From positions 1-14,630 of the forward strand of contig JAEZES010000174.1 in the NCBI GenBank assembly GCA_023432995.1: a DNA stretch of 14,630 nucleotides, read 5' to 3'. A program made the translations under genes and the position numbers. This document shows, piece after piece, positions 1 to 6,884 of the stretch; position 1 is the stretch's first letter, and every line of letters starts with the position of its first letter. The notes beneath the pieces are model-generated. The model saw only the letters and a list, made by a program, of their open reading frames with translations. It had not been told where the DNA came from and searched no databases. This stretch comes from Pseudomonadota bacterium. GTDB taxonomy: Bacteria > Pseudomonadota > Alphaproteobacteria > Sphingomonadales > Sphingomonadaceae.

Positions 1-91
1 GGTCGCTGCCGGGCGCCGCGGCCAGCGGCGGGACCAGCGTCAGGGCCGCGAGCGCGGCGAGCAGCAGGCGCCCGTCAGGCCTGCAGGTCAT
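1..91 (-). CDS. prsT: 5' end of a secreted-protein gene, probably PEP-CTERM/XrtA TPR protein PrsT (partial)
   Basis: Only the first 30 codons are in the window. The ATG at 91-89 lies inside the end of prsR and gives a 17-base overlap, a sign of translational coupling. The frame reads MTCRPDGR and then a hydrophobic stretch LLLAALAALTLVPPLAAA, residues 9-26, followed by PGSD. That is a convincing Sec signal peptide with an Ala-rich cleavage region, so the product should be exported. Known context: in exosortase A loci the TPR-repeat protein PrsT commonly follows prsK and prsR. The identity rests on position plus the signal peptide; no TPR sequence is visible here. The start codon is inferred because no other frame in this stretch gives a leader peptide. 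Confidence 0.6.
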   Translation of the reverse strand, partial: MTCRPDGRLLLAALAALTLVPPLAAAPGSD

Positions 92-1451
92 ACTGCTTGA
101 GCAGGTCGTACAAAGTCGGCCGGCTGATCCCGAGCAGCCGCGCGGTGTTCGAGATGTTGCCCTCGCTGCGGGCCAGCGCGTGGCGGATCACCTTGCGGTC
201 AGCGCGCTCGCGCGCGGTCTTCAGGTTGAGCACGTCGGGATCGTCGTCGGCATCGCGCTGCAGGTCGAGATCGCCGGCGGTGACCAGCTTGCCTTCGGCC
301 ATGATCGCCGCCCGCTTGACCCGGTTCTCGAGCTCGCGAACGTTGCCCGGCCAGCTCCACGCGTCGATCGCCGCGAGGGCGTCGGGCGCGAAGCCGGTGA
401 CCTGCGGATTCATCTCGCGGGCGAAGCGCTTGAGAAACGCTTTGGCGAGCAGCACCGCGTCGCCCGGCCGCTCGGCCAGCGACGGGATCTTCACGACCAC
501 TTCCGCCAGGCGATAGAACAGGTCTTCGCGGAACCGTCCGTCGGCGATCATCGCCTCGAGATCCTGGTGTGTCGCGCAGACGATGCGCGTGTCGACGTCG
601 ATCGCCTTGCGCCCGCCGATGCGCTCGATCTGCCGCTCCTGCAGGAAGCGCAGCAGCTTGACCTGCAGCGGCAGCGGGATGTCGCCGACCTCGTCGAGGA
701 ACAGCGTGCCCCCGTCGGCGAGCTCGATCTTGCCCTCGGTCGTCTTGACCGCACCGGTGAAGGCGCCCTTCTCGTGCCCGAACAGCTCGCTCTCGAGCAG
801 GTTCTCCGGGATCGCGGCGCAGTTGATCGCGACGAAACTGCCGCCTTCGCGGCCGCTCGCCTCGTGCAGACCGCGCGCGAGCAGCTCCTTGCCGGTTCCG
901 CTCGCGCCGAGCAGCATGACCGAGACGTTGGTGTTCGCCACCCGCTCGATCGTCCGTGCGACCCGCACCATCTCGGGCGCCGCGGTGATCAGCCCCCCGA
1001 GCACGCGATTGCCTTCGCCGGCGCGCTCGGCCAGCGCGCGGTTCTCGGCCTCGATCCGGTGCAGGTTGAGCGCGCGGCGCACGATCAGTCCGAGCTGCTC
1101 GATGTCGACCGGCTTCTGGTAGAAATCGTAGGCGCCGCGCTCGATCGCGGTGAGCGCGCTCTCCCGCGCGCCGTGACCCGAGGCGACGATGACCTTAGTA
1201 TCGGGCTTCAGCGCCACGATCTCGTCGAGCACGGCCAGTCCCTCGCTGATCCCGTCGGGATCGGGCGGCAGCCCGAGATCGAGCGTGACCACTTCCGGCT
1301 CTTCGGCGCGCAGCGCGGCGATCGCGCTCGCCCGGTCGCCGGCAAGGATCACTTCGAAGTCGTCGTAGGCCCACTTGAGCTGCGCCTGAAGCCCCTCGTC
1401 GTCCTCGACGATGAGCAACTTGGGCAACAGCTTGGATTTCGGCTCGGCCAT
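75..1451 (-). CDS. prsR: PEP-CTERM/XrtA system sigma-54 response regulator PrsR
   Basis: A 458-residue NtrC-type activator: receiver, AAA+ and Fis-type helix-turn-helix. The receiver (about 11-125) has acidic residues D17/D18, phospho-acceptor D58 in VVTLDLGLP, and K113. The AAA+ domain (about 150-385) has Walker A GASGTGKE at 182-189, the sigma-54 contact loop GAFTGA at 229-234, Walker B LFLDE at 250-254, and WPGNVREL at 367-374. The C-terminal helix-turn-helix spans about 431-452 (NISNTARLLGISRPTLYDLL). It should be phosphorylated by PrsK and open sigma-54 promoters of exopolysaccharide and PEP-CTERM genes; this role is family knowledge. The start MAEPKSK was chosen because its ATG overlaps the prsK stop as TAATG; a longer upstream reading would run inside prsK and has unrelated Arg/Pro-rich composition. 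All residues needed for sigma-54 activation are present. Confidence 0.93.
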   Translation of the reverse strand: MAEPKSKLLPKLLIVEDDEGLQAQLKWAYDDFEVILAGDRASAIAALRAEEPEVVTLDLGLPPDPDGISEGLAVLDEIVALKPDTKVIVASGHGARESALTAIERGAYDFYQKPVDIEQLGLIVRRALNLHRIEAENRALAERAGEGNRVLGGLITAAPEMVRVARTIERVANTNVSVMLLGASGTGKELLARGLHEASGREGGSFVAINCAAIPENLLESELFGHEKGAFTGAVKTTEGKIELADGGTLFLDEVGDIPLPLQVKLLRFLQERQIERIGGRKAIDVDTRIVCATHQDLEAMIADGRFREDLFYRLAEVVVKIPSLAERPGDAVLLAKAFLKRFAREMNPQVTGFAPDALAAIDAWSWPGNVRELENRVKRAAIMAEGKLVTAGDLDLQRDADDDPDVLNLKTARERADRKVIRHALARSEGNISNTARLLGISRPTLYDLLKQYDLQA

Positions 1452-3562
1452 TATGCCACCTCGGTCTTGTTTGATTGGATCGAACGGATCAGTCCGGCCG
1501 TTCCGGCGAGCGGCAGCAGGACGCGGAAGCGGGTGCCCAGGTCTTCGCGCGACTCGACTTCGAGCCGGCCGCCCATCGCGCGGATCAGCTCGCGCGCCTC
1601 GAACGCGCCGATGCCGAACCCACCGGGCTTGGACGAGTGGAACGGCTTGAACAGCCGGGTGCGGATGAACTCGGGGCTCATGCCGACGCCCGAGTCGACG
1701 ATCTCGAGGATCGCGTGGGCGTCCTCGATCCGCAGGTCGAGGAACACCGGCATGCCGTTGCTGCTCGCCTCGATCGCGTTCTGCACCAGGTGGACGAGAG
1801 CCTGCTCGAGCGCCTCGGGGTCGGCCAGGACCTCGCACGGAGTCTGGTGGACGACGATGATCTCGTGCTGTCCCGAATAGCGTTCGGCGAGTTTCGCCGT
1901 CAGGTCGGCGAACGCGACCGGCTGCAGGGCCTCCGCCCCGTGCGGGCCGTAGCGCCCGAGCCGGGCGAGCAACGCCTGCAGCTTCTCGGCGCTGTTGCGC
2001 AGCGTCAGCAGCATGTCGGCGCGGAACTCGGGCTTGTCCGCGTGCTTCTCCGCGTTGCGGGCGAGCAGGGCGAGCTGACTGGCGAGATTCTTGATGTCGT
2101 GCATCACGAAGGCGATGCGGCGATTGAACTCATCGAACCGCAGCGCCTCGCCGAGGGCGTCCTGGCTGCCCTGCTCGGCCAGGTAGCTGGCCAATTGCCG
2201 CCCGACGACGCGCAGCAGGTCGAAATCTTCCCAGTCGAGCCGGCGCGCGACCGGCGGTCGCGACAGCAGGACCACGCCGACGAGGCGCTCGAAATGCAGC
2301 AGCGGCACCATGGCCCAGGCGGTCGCCTCGTCCGTCAGCCAGGGGGGATAGGCGGCCTGCGGAATTCCCTCGACCAGACCGGCCCGCAGATCGTCGAGGT
2401 CGACGATGAACTGGCTTTCCTCGAAGAAGCGCACCGCCGGCGCAGCCAGCGCTTCGGCGGGGATTTCGATCTCGGGCCATTGCCAGCGGGCTTCGAGCCC
2501 CATCCCGCCTTCCTCGCGCGGCGCCAGCAGGACGCCGCCGGGGCTGTCGGTGATGTCTGCCACCGCCTGGACGATGCGTTCGCGCAGGGGGGCTGTCGTC
2601 GGTCCGGCGCGGCCCATGGTGTCGGTGAAGCGGAGCCACTCGGCGCGATAGTCGTAGCGGTGCTGGAACAAGTGCTTCGACAGCGTCACCCGCAACCAGC
2701 CGCGCAGCCGGCGCGACGGCAGCACGGTGAGGGCGACGGCCCCGGCGAGCGCCACGAAACCGGCCTGGACCAGCCGCGCCGCTTCGCCGCCGGCATAGGC
2801 GAGGCCCTGGGCGACCAGCACCATGACCGCGAGATAGGCGCCGATGAGGAGCAGCGAGAACGAGCGGAACGCAAACGTCCGCGAGGGCCCGAAGCGGAGG
2901 TTGCCGTCGTGGCGAAGCGAGCCGATGGCGAGCAGCGCAACCGCCGCCAGCATCGCCACCGCCCGCAGCGTGACGAGGTCGACGGGCAGGCTCTGGCCGA
3001 GGTAGGCGACGGTCGACAGATTGAGCTCGTAGAGCCAGATCAACGCCAGGGCTGCGGCCGGCCAGCGCATCGCCTCACGCGCCTGGGCCGAGGCGCCGGC
3101 GTAGAGGTTGTGCACCAGGACCAGCGCGCCGATGCAGAACAGCAGGCGGAAGGTGATCGCGAACCCGGTGATCGCCTGCAGCGGCCCGGGCGCATCGAGG
3201 TAGTGCTGCTGCCCGGCGAGCAGCGCCAGTTGCATCAGCTCGACGAAAGCGAGCGCCAGCACGACCGGGCGGATCGGCCCGACGCTCTTGTCGCGCTCGT
3301 CGTGGCCGAACAGGCGATAGAGCGCCCACAGCCAGGCGAGATACCCGAGGCTGAGCAGCGCCGCTGCGGCCGGGTCCGCCGGCCCGAGGCCGGCTGACGC
3401 GAGCGCCCAGCAGGCAGTGAGAGCGAGCGCCCCGGCCTTGGCGACGGCCGTCGGCCCGCGATCGCGGCGGCGGGCCAGCAGCCAGCCCCCGAGCGCCAGC
3501 GACGAGACCGCGCACAGCAGGTAGATCAGGCCCACCGCCAGGGGCAGCACGACGCCGGTCAT
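1451..3562 (-). CDS. prsK: PEP-CTERM/XrtA system membrane histidine kinase PrsK
   Basis: A 703-residue sensor kinase. The N-terminal third (about 5-283) is a string of roughly eight or nine hydrophobic segments without a large periplasmic loop, followed by a GAF-like region (about 320-465). The dimerisation/H-box is FVMHDIKNLASQ with phospho-acceptor H488. The HATPase domain shows the N-box VQNAIEA (N595), G1-box DSGVGM at 623-628, F-box RLFKPFHSSK at 636-645 and G2-box GGFGIGAFEARE at 647-658. The HDxKN H-box and PGGFGIG G2 box are typical of the PrsK family. It should autophosphorylate and pass the phosphate to PrsR, encoded directly downstream. The ATG at 3562 overlaps the upstream transferase stop as ATGA and its TAA overlaps the prsR ATG, so the three genes are translationally linked. 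The sensed signal is unknown. Confidence 0.93.
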   Translation of the reverse strand: MTGVVLPLAVGLIYLLCAVSSLALGGWLLARRRDRGPTAVAKAGALALTACWALASAGLGPADPAAAALLSLGYLAWLWALYRLFGHDERDKSVGPIRPVVLALAFVELMQLALLAGQQHYLDAPGPLQAITGFAITFRLLFCIGALVLVHNLYAGASAQAREAMRWPAAALALIWLYELNLSTVAYLGQSLPVDLVTLRAVAMLAAVALLAIGSLRHDGNLRFGPSRTFAFRSFSLLLIGAYLAVMVLVAQGLAYAGGEAARLVQAGFVALAGAVALTVLPSRRLRGWLRVTLSKHLFQHRYDYRAEWLRFTDTMGRAGPTTAPLRERIVQAVADITDSPGGVLLAPREEGGMGLEARWQWPEIEIPAEALAAPAVRFFEESQFIVDLDDLRAGLVEGIPQAAYPPWLTDEATAWAMVPLLHFERLVGVVLLSRPPVARRLDWEDFDLLRVVGRQLASYLAEQGSQDALGEALRFDEFNRRIAFVMHDIKNLASQLALLARNAEKHADKPEFRADMLLTLRNSAEKLQALLARLGRYGPHGAEALQPVAFADLTAKLAERYSGQHEIIVVHQTPCEVLADPEALEQALVHLVQNAIEASSNGMPVFLDLRIEDAHAILEIVDSGVGMSPEFIRTRLFKPFHSSKPGGFGIGAFEARELIRAMGGRLEVESREDLGTRFRVLLPLAGTAGLIRSIQSNKTEVA

Positions 3563-4944
3563 CGCGCGCCCTCCGGCCAGAGGATCACCCTCAGTGTCTG
3601 CAGCAGGATCAGCAGATCGAGAAACGGCGTGTAGTTTTTGGCGTAGTACAGGTCGTACTCGAGCTTGCGACGCGAATCCTCGATCGAGGCGCCATAGGGG
3701 TAGTTGATCTGCGCCCAGCCGGTGATGCCCGGCTTGACCATGTGCCGTTCGGCATAGAACGGCAGCTTGTCCTCGAGATCGTCGACGAACTTGCGCACCT
3801 CGGGCCGCGGCCCGACGAAGCTCATCTGGCCGGTCAGCACGGTCCAGACCTGGGGCAGCTCGTCGATGCGAAACTTGCGGATGAAGCGGCCGATGCGCGT
3901 GATTCTCGGGTCATCCCGCTCGGCCCACTTTTCGCCCGCGGCTTCGGCGTCGGCGCGCATCGAGCGCAGCTTCAGCAGTGTGAACGGCTGGCCATAAAGC
4001 CCGACGCGCTCCTGGCGGAAGAACGCCGGCCCCCGGCTGTCGAGCTTCACCAGCAGCGCGAAAAGCATGATCAGCGGGAGGGTCAGCGCCAGCACGACTC
4101 CGCTGGCAAGAATGTCGAACAAGCGCTTGGCCGCGCTCGACAACGCACGTCCGCCCGAAAACCCGTCGGAAAAGATCAGCCAGCTGGGATTGAGCGTGTC
4201 GAGGTCGACGCGGCCGGTCTCGCGCTCCATGAAGCTCGAGAAGTCATTGACGTAGACCCCGGCGGTCTTGATCCGCAGAAGGTCCTTCAGCGGCAGCGCG
4301 TTCCGCCGCTCTTCGAGCGCGAGCACCACCTCGCTCGCCCCGAGCTCGGCAACGAAACGGGCGAGATCGTCGATCGCCTCGCGCTCGATGGCCCGATCGA
4401 TGGACACGGGGCTCTCGCCCATCCCGACGTAACCCAGGATCGTGAAGCCGCTCTCGGGACGATCGCTGAGATCCCTGAGCCGCGCCGCACGTCCCCCCGC
4501 ACCGAGCACGAGTATCCGTCGCCGGAATGCCTGCGCCCCGAGCATTGCGCCGACAACCAGCCGGTTCGCCATCAGCAGCAGCAATGACAGCCCGGTCGCG
4601 TAGAGCAGCGTCGAGCGCCAGAACGTGCTGCCGGGCAGGACGAAATCGACGAACGCCAGGGCGATGATCGCCAGGCTGAGGGCGACCAGCAGCCGCGCGC
4701 CGGCAAAGCGCAACGACCGTACCGCGTCGCTGCCGTAAACGCCGACCGCGATCATCGCCGACAGCACGACCGCTGCGAAACCGCCCAGCACGCCTATCCG
4801 GCTCGCGAGCGATTCCGGCTCCATGCCGATCTGGGCCGCGCGCAGCACCCAGGCCGTGTTGGCGGCCAGGAGCAGCAGCGCGCAGTCGATCAGACCGAGC
4901 CACAGCACCGCATGCGGGACATAGTGCTTGAAGAGACGAACCAT
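3559..4944 (-). CDS. PEP-CTERM/XrtA-associated sugar transferase (polyprenyl-phosphate phosphoglycosyltransferase, EpsB2 type)
   Basis: A 461-residue polytopic initiating transferase. It has four N-terminal hydrophobic spans (about 13-33, 50-70, 84-104, 112-136), a nucleotide-binding-like fold starting ILVLGAGGRA (144-153), a fifth hydrophobic segment (about 275-299), and the bacterial sugar transferase domain to the C-terminus. Conserved motifs are FFRQERVG (308-315), KLRSMR (325-330), RIDELPQ with the catalytic Asp-Glu pair D361/E362, SFVGPRPE (375-382) and GITGWAQINYPYG (406-418). The family moves a phosphosugar from a nucleotide sugar to undecaprenyl phosphate at the inner membrane, the first step in exopolysaccharide repeat-unit assembly. 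The start MVRLFKHYVP was preferred over a GTG 13 codons upstream because family members begin this way and GGAG lies just before it. It heads the operon with prsK. Confidence 0.9.
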   Translation of the reverse strand: MVRLFKHYVPHAVLWLGLIDCALLLLAANTAWVLRAAQIGMEPESLASRIGVLGGFAAVVLSAMIAVGVYGSDAVRSLRFAGARLLVALSLAIIALAFVDFVLPGSTFWRSTLLYATGLSLLLLMANRLVVGAMLGAQAFRRRILVLGAGGRAARLRDLSDRPESGFTILGYVGMGESPVSIDRAIEREAIDDLARFVAELGASEVVLALEERRNALPLKDLLRIKTAGVYVNDFSSFMERETGRVDLDTLNPSWLIFSDGFSGGRALSSAAKRLFDILASGVVLALTLPLIMLFALLVKLDSRGPAFFRQERVGLYGQPFTLLKLRSMRADAEAAGEKWAERDDPRITRIGRFIRKFRIDELPQVWTVLTGQMSFVGPRPEVRKFVDDLEDKLPFYAERHMVKPGITGWAQINYPYGASIEDSRRKLEYDLYYAKNYTPFLDLLILLQTLRVILWPEGAR

Positions 4945-5013
4945 CGCTCCAACCGGCCGCGCCCGCCGCGATCGGCGGACCACGTCCGGTTAGCGATGAG
5001 AGATGAAATGTCG

Positions 5014-5043
5014 GTAAATTTTACACTTGGTGGCGAAATTCGC
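5014..5043. promoter_or_regulatory. AT-rich upstream region of the transferase-prsK-prsR operon with two small palindromes
   Basis: This is the only AT-rich patch in the 105-base gap. It holds two odd-centred perfect dyads: GTAAA-T-TTTAC at 5014-5024 and GCGAA-A-TTCGC at 5033-5043. On the minus strand a TAAAAT hexamer (5023-5018) resembles a -10 box, but no good -35 lies 16-18 bases away, and no sigma-54 GG-N10-GC element was found on the coding strand. It may hold the operon promoter or a binding site; the evidence is weak. Confidence 0.25.
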
Positions 5044-5049
5044 GCCCGA

Positions 5050-5328
5050 TCAGTTAGTTACAGCATCGGCTGCATCCTGCGCTGCGTCGCCGACCTGCTG
5101 TGCCGCGTTGCCGACGTCATCGGCCGCTTCGGCGACGGCGTTGTCCTTGGCGACTTCCGCCCCACTCATGCCCGAGAAGTAGAACACCGCGAAGGCGACG
5201 ACGACGAGCAGGAGCAGCGCGACCAGCCACATCGCGCCGCCGCCCGACCGTGGCCGGTCGCTGACAACCGTCGTGTGGGTGTGACTGCCCGTGGGCGTTT
5301 CGACCTGGGTGATGCGCTCTTCGGCCAT
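5050..5328 (-). CDS. Small single-span membrane protein with Ala-rich amphipathic tail, likely stress-induced
   Basis: A 92-residue protein. It has a polar Thr/His-containing N-terminus (1-32), one strong transmembrane segment WLVALLLLVVVAFAVFYF (34-51), and a C-terminal tail (56-92) of Ala, Asp, Gln and Val with a repeating AAxxVG pattern (AADDVGNAAQQVGDAAQDAA). The tail is predicted to be an amphipathic helix, reminiscent of LEA-like or apolipoprotein-like repeats. I do not recognise a named family. The start is supported by GGAGAGG four bases upstream of ATG. The gene has its own promoter: GGAAC-N17-CGTT ends about 28 bases before the ATG, matching the general-stress sigma factor EcfG consensus. 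Its location between tRNA-Leu and the exopolysaccharide operon does not by itself link it to either. A role in envelope stress is inference. Confidence 0.8.
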   Translation of the reverse strand: MAEERITQVETPTGSHTHTTVVSDRPRSGGGAMWLVALLLLVVVAFAVFYFSGMSGAEVAKDNAVAEAADDVGNAAQQVGDAAQDAADAVTN

Positions 5329-5355
5329 ACGACCTCTCCATTGTTGTTGCCGCCC

Positions 5356-5381
5356 AACGGCCGACGTTGCGCCGGAGTTCC
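5356..5381 (-). promoter_or_regulatory. EcfG-type general stress response promoter
   Basis: On the minus strand GGAAC (5381-5377), 17 bases, then CGTT (5359-5356) matches every base of the GGAAC-N16/17-CGTT motif known for EcfG/PhyR-controlled promoters in alphaproteobacteria. The expected transcript start is near 5349, leaving a leader of about 20 bases that includes the GGAGAGG ribosome-binding site of the 92-residue gene. Position, orientation and spacing all fit. Confidence 0.7.
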
Positions 5382-5534
5382 GGAGCGGGTCGAGGCAGAC
5401 ACTTCGGGAGCCGATTTATGGCCTGGTAACAATGCAGTAGCTTGCATCGGCCGGAAAGGTTGAGACCCGGCCGCAAAGGCCGCGGCACACACACACCGGC
5501 GATCGCGCCACGGCGGCCCAGGCATGGCCGGAAG

Positions 5535-5618
5535 TGGTGCCCCTGGCCCGACTCGAACGGGCACGCCTTGCGGCAATCGATTTTGAGTCGATCGCGTCTA
5601 CCATTCCGCCACAGGGGC
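5535..5618 (-). tRNA. tRNA-Leu (anticodon CAA)
   Basis: 84 bases including an encoded CCA end. The acceptor stem GCCCCTG pairs perfectly with CAGGGGC, followed by discriminator A and CCA. The D-arm has stem GCG/CGC. The anticodon stem ATCGA/TCGAT encloses loop CTCAAAA, giving anticodon CAA (reads UUG). A long class II variable arm GCC-GCAA-GGC follows, and the T-arm is GCCCG-TTCGAGT-CGGGC. The variable arm and anticodon together assign leucine. A 7-bp hairpin, GGGCCCC/GGGGCCC at 5634-5628 and 5621-5615 on the minus strand, would include the first four tRNA bases and could compete with the acceptor stem before processing. Confidence 0.96.
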
Positions 5619-5676
5619 CCCGCAGCCGGGGCCCGCTTAGCGGCGAGCGCTGCCGAGGGTCAAGCGGAGCGGCGGG

Positions 5677-6498
5677 CTAGTCTTTCAGCGCGCCGGCCAC
5701 GAGCTTGTGCAACCGCGAGTGCAGCTGGTCGTTGCCGGCGATGACCTGCTCTGCGCAGATCGGCAGCGAGCGGCCGCGATAGTCCGTCACGAAGCCGCCC
5801 GCCTCGCGCACCAGCAGGCAGCCGGCCGCGGTATCCCACGCCTGTAGGTTGCTTTCCCAGAACCCGTCGTAGCGGCCTGCGGCGACCCACGCGAGATCGA
5901 GCGCCGCCGAACCGAACCGGCGAATGCCGGCGACCTGTGGGCCGACCGCGGAAAAGATTCGCGTCCACTCGGCAAAGTCGCCGTGCGCACGATAGGGAAT
6001 GCCGGTGGCGATCAGCGCTTCGCCGAGCTGGCGCCGCGCCGACACACGCAGCCGGGCGTCCTGCAACCACGCGCCGCGGCTCTTTTCGGCCCAGAAACTC
6101 TCGTCAGTGATCGGTTGGTAGACCAGCGCGGCGGTCACCTCGCCCCAGCCGCTGCCGTCCGCCTTGGGCTCTTGGACGGCGATCGAGATGGCGAAGTGCG
6201 GAATGCCGTGCAGGAAGTTGCTCGTTCCATCCAGCGGGTCGACGATCCAGCGCGGCTTCGTCGGATCGCCCTCGATCGTGCCGCCCTCCTCGAGTTCGAA
6301 ACCCCAGTCGGGGCGGGCCGCGCGCAACTCGTCCCACAGCGTCCGCTCGGCCGCCCTGTCGGCCTTGGAGACGAAGTCGGACGGTCCCTTGCGGCTGACC
6401 TGGAGATGGGCGACTTCGCCGAAGTCCCGCCGCAGCCGGCCGCCGGCCTTGCGGGCGGCGCGCTCCATCACGCGGATCAATCCGGAAACTGCGGCCAA
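5677..6498 (-). CDS. suhB: Inositol monophosphatase family protein (SuhB-like)
   Basis: A 273-residue member of the lithium-sensitive, Mg-dependent phosphatase fold. Metal-binding motifs are intact: an acidic pair in ELEEGG (E70/E71), DPLDGT at 87-92 (D87, D90), and WDTAAG at 221-226 (D222), the last followed by CLLVREAGG. The family hydrolyses inositol phosphates and related sugar phosphates in the cytoplasm; SuhB homologues also act in rRNA antitermination, which cannot be judged here. I chose the TTG at 6498 as start: it gives LAAVSGLIRVMERAARKAG, the normal N-terminus, and has GGAAAG five bases upstream. The reading frame stays open further upstream, but that part overlaps the previous gene and is Arg-rich and unrelated. 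The next in-frame ATG (residue 11) would cut the first helix. It lies 17 bases after the upstream gene. Confidence 0.9.
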   Translation of the reverse strand: MAAVSGLIRVMERAARKAGGRLRRDFGEVAHLQVSRKGPSDFVSKADRAAERTLWDELRAARPDWGFELEEGGTIEGDPTKPRWIVDPLDGTSNFLHGIPHFAISIAVQEPKADGSGWGEVTAALVYQPITDESFWAEKSRGAWLQDARLRVSARRQLGEALIATGIPYRAHGDFAEWTRIFSAVGPQVAGIRRFGSAALDLAWVAAGRYDGFWESNLQAWDTAAGCLLVREAGGFVTDYRGRSLPICAEQVIAGNDQLHSRLHKLVAGALKD

Positions 6499-6515
6499 GG
6501 TATCTTTCCAGTCAG

Positions 6516-6869
6516 TCAGTCGAGCGCGACGCGCACCGAGCCGGCAGCGACCTTGATCTCGCCCCAGCCGCACGAAAACTCGAACTTCTGCCCGTCGCCG
6601 GCAACGGAATAGATGACGCTGTAGTCTTCGTCCTGGCCAGCGGCCGGCTTGGCCTTGTCGATCTGCAGGTCGTCGATCTCGGCGAAGCGCACGTAGCCGC
6701 CACGAAAGCACCCTTCCTCGCCCGGCTGCGGCGCGGCGTATTGCGGATGCCGCTCGTTGAGATTGAAATCGAGCTCCAACGTCAGCGATTCGTCGTCGTA
6801 GATCACGCCGGTGAGAAAGCTGCTTTCAAAATCGATGCCGTCGAAGCGAGGGTCGGTGATCCGGCTCAT
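6516..6869 (-). CDS. Conserved-looking hypothetical protein between efp and suhB
   Basis: A 117-residue acidic soluble protein with no signal peptide or membrane span. I do not recognise a family. Alternating hydrophobic/polar stretches (VIYDDESLTLELDFNL, GGYVRFAEIDDLQI, YSVIYSVAG, FEFSCGWGEIKVAAGSVRVAL) suggest a mostly beta-sheet fold. Two Cys are present (C54 in EEGCFRGG, C99 in FSCGWG). The ATG at 6869 has GGAAG two bases upstream. It begins 15 bases after efp and ends 17 bases before suhB, so all three are probably one transcript. Codon use looks like its neighbours, with no sign of transfer. Some small beta-rich immunity-like proteins share this general look, but nothing here supports that role. 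Confidence 0.85.
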   Translation of the reverse strand: MSRITDPRFDGIDFESSFLTGVIYDDESLTLELDFNLNERHPQYAAPQPGEEGCFRGGYVRFAEIDDLQIDKAKPAAGQDEDYSVIYSVAGDGQKFEFSCGWGEIKVAAGSVRVALD

Positions 6870-6884
6870 GTCTTCCAGCCCTAG

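Noticed and set aside
180..1880. Long plus-strand open frame opposite prsR/prsK
   Set aside because: Antisense of two strongly supported genes; its sequence is a high-GC mirror rich in Arg/Ala/Asp/Leu with no motif.
1475..3397. 640-residue plus-strand open frame opposite prsK
   Set aside because: Mirror frame of a gene with intact kinase motifs; low-complexity Gln/Arg/Glu composition and no ribosome-binding site.
3742..4587. Plus-strand open frame opposite the sugar transferase
   Set aside because: Antisense artefact of GC-rich codon structure; no domain-like sequence.
5031..5043. Sigma-54 promoter (TGGC...GC) before the exopolysaccharide operon
   Set aside because: TGGCGAAATTCGC is on the wrong strand for the operon and has eight rather than ten bases between GG and GC.
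5329..5534. Possible further gene or RNA in the 206-base gap between the 92-residue gene and tRNA-Leu
   Set aside because: Overlapping minus-strand frames here are Arg/Pro-rich and cross the tRNA. Only the stress promoter, a short CACACACACAC run near 5486 and a 5-bp dyad (CGGCC/GGCCG near 5470) were seen, with no T-run for a terminator.
5442..5744. 100-residue plus-strand open frame through the tRNA region
   Set aside because: It crosses the tRNA-Leu gene on the opposite strand and the suhB end; no start signal or recognisable protein features.
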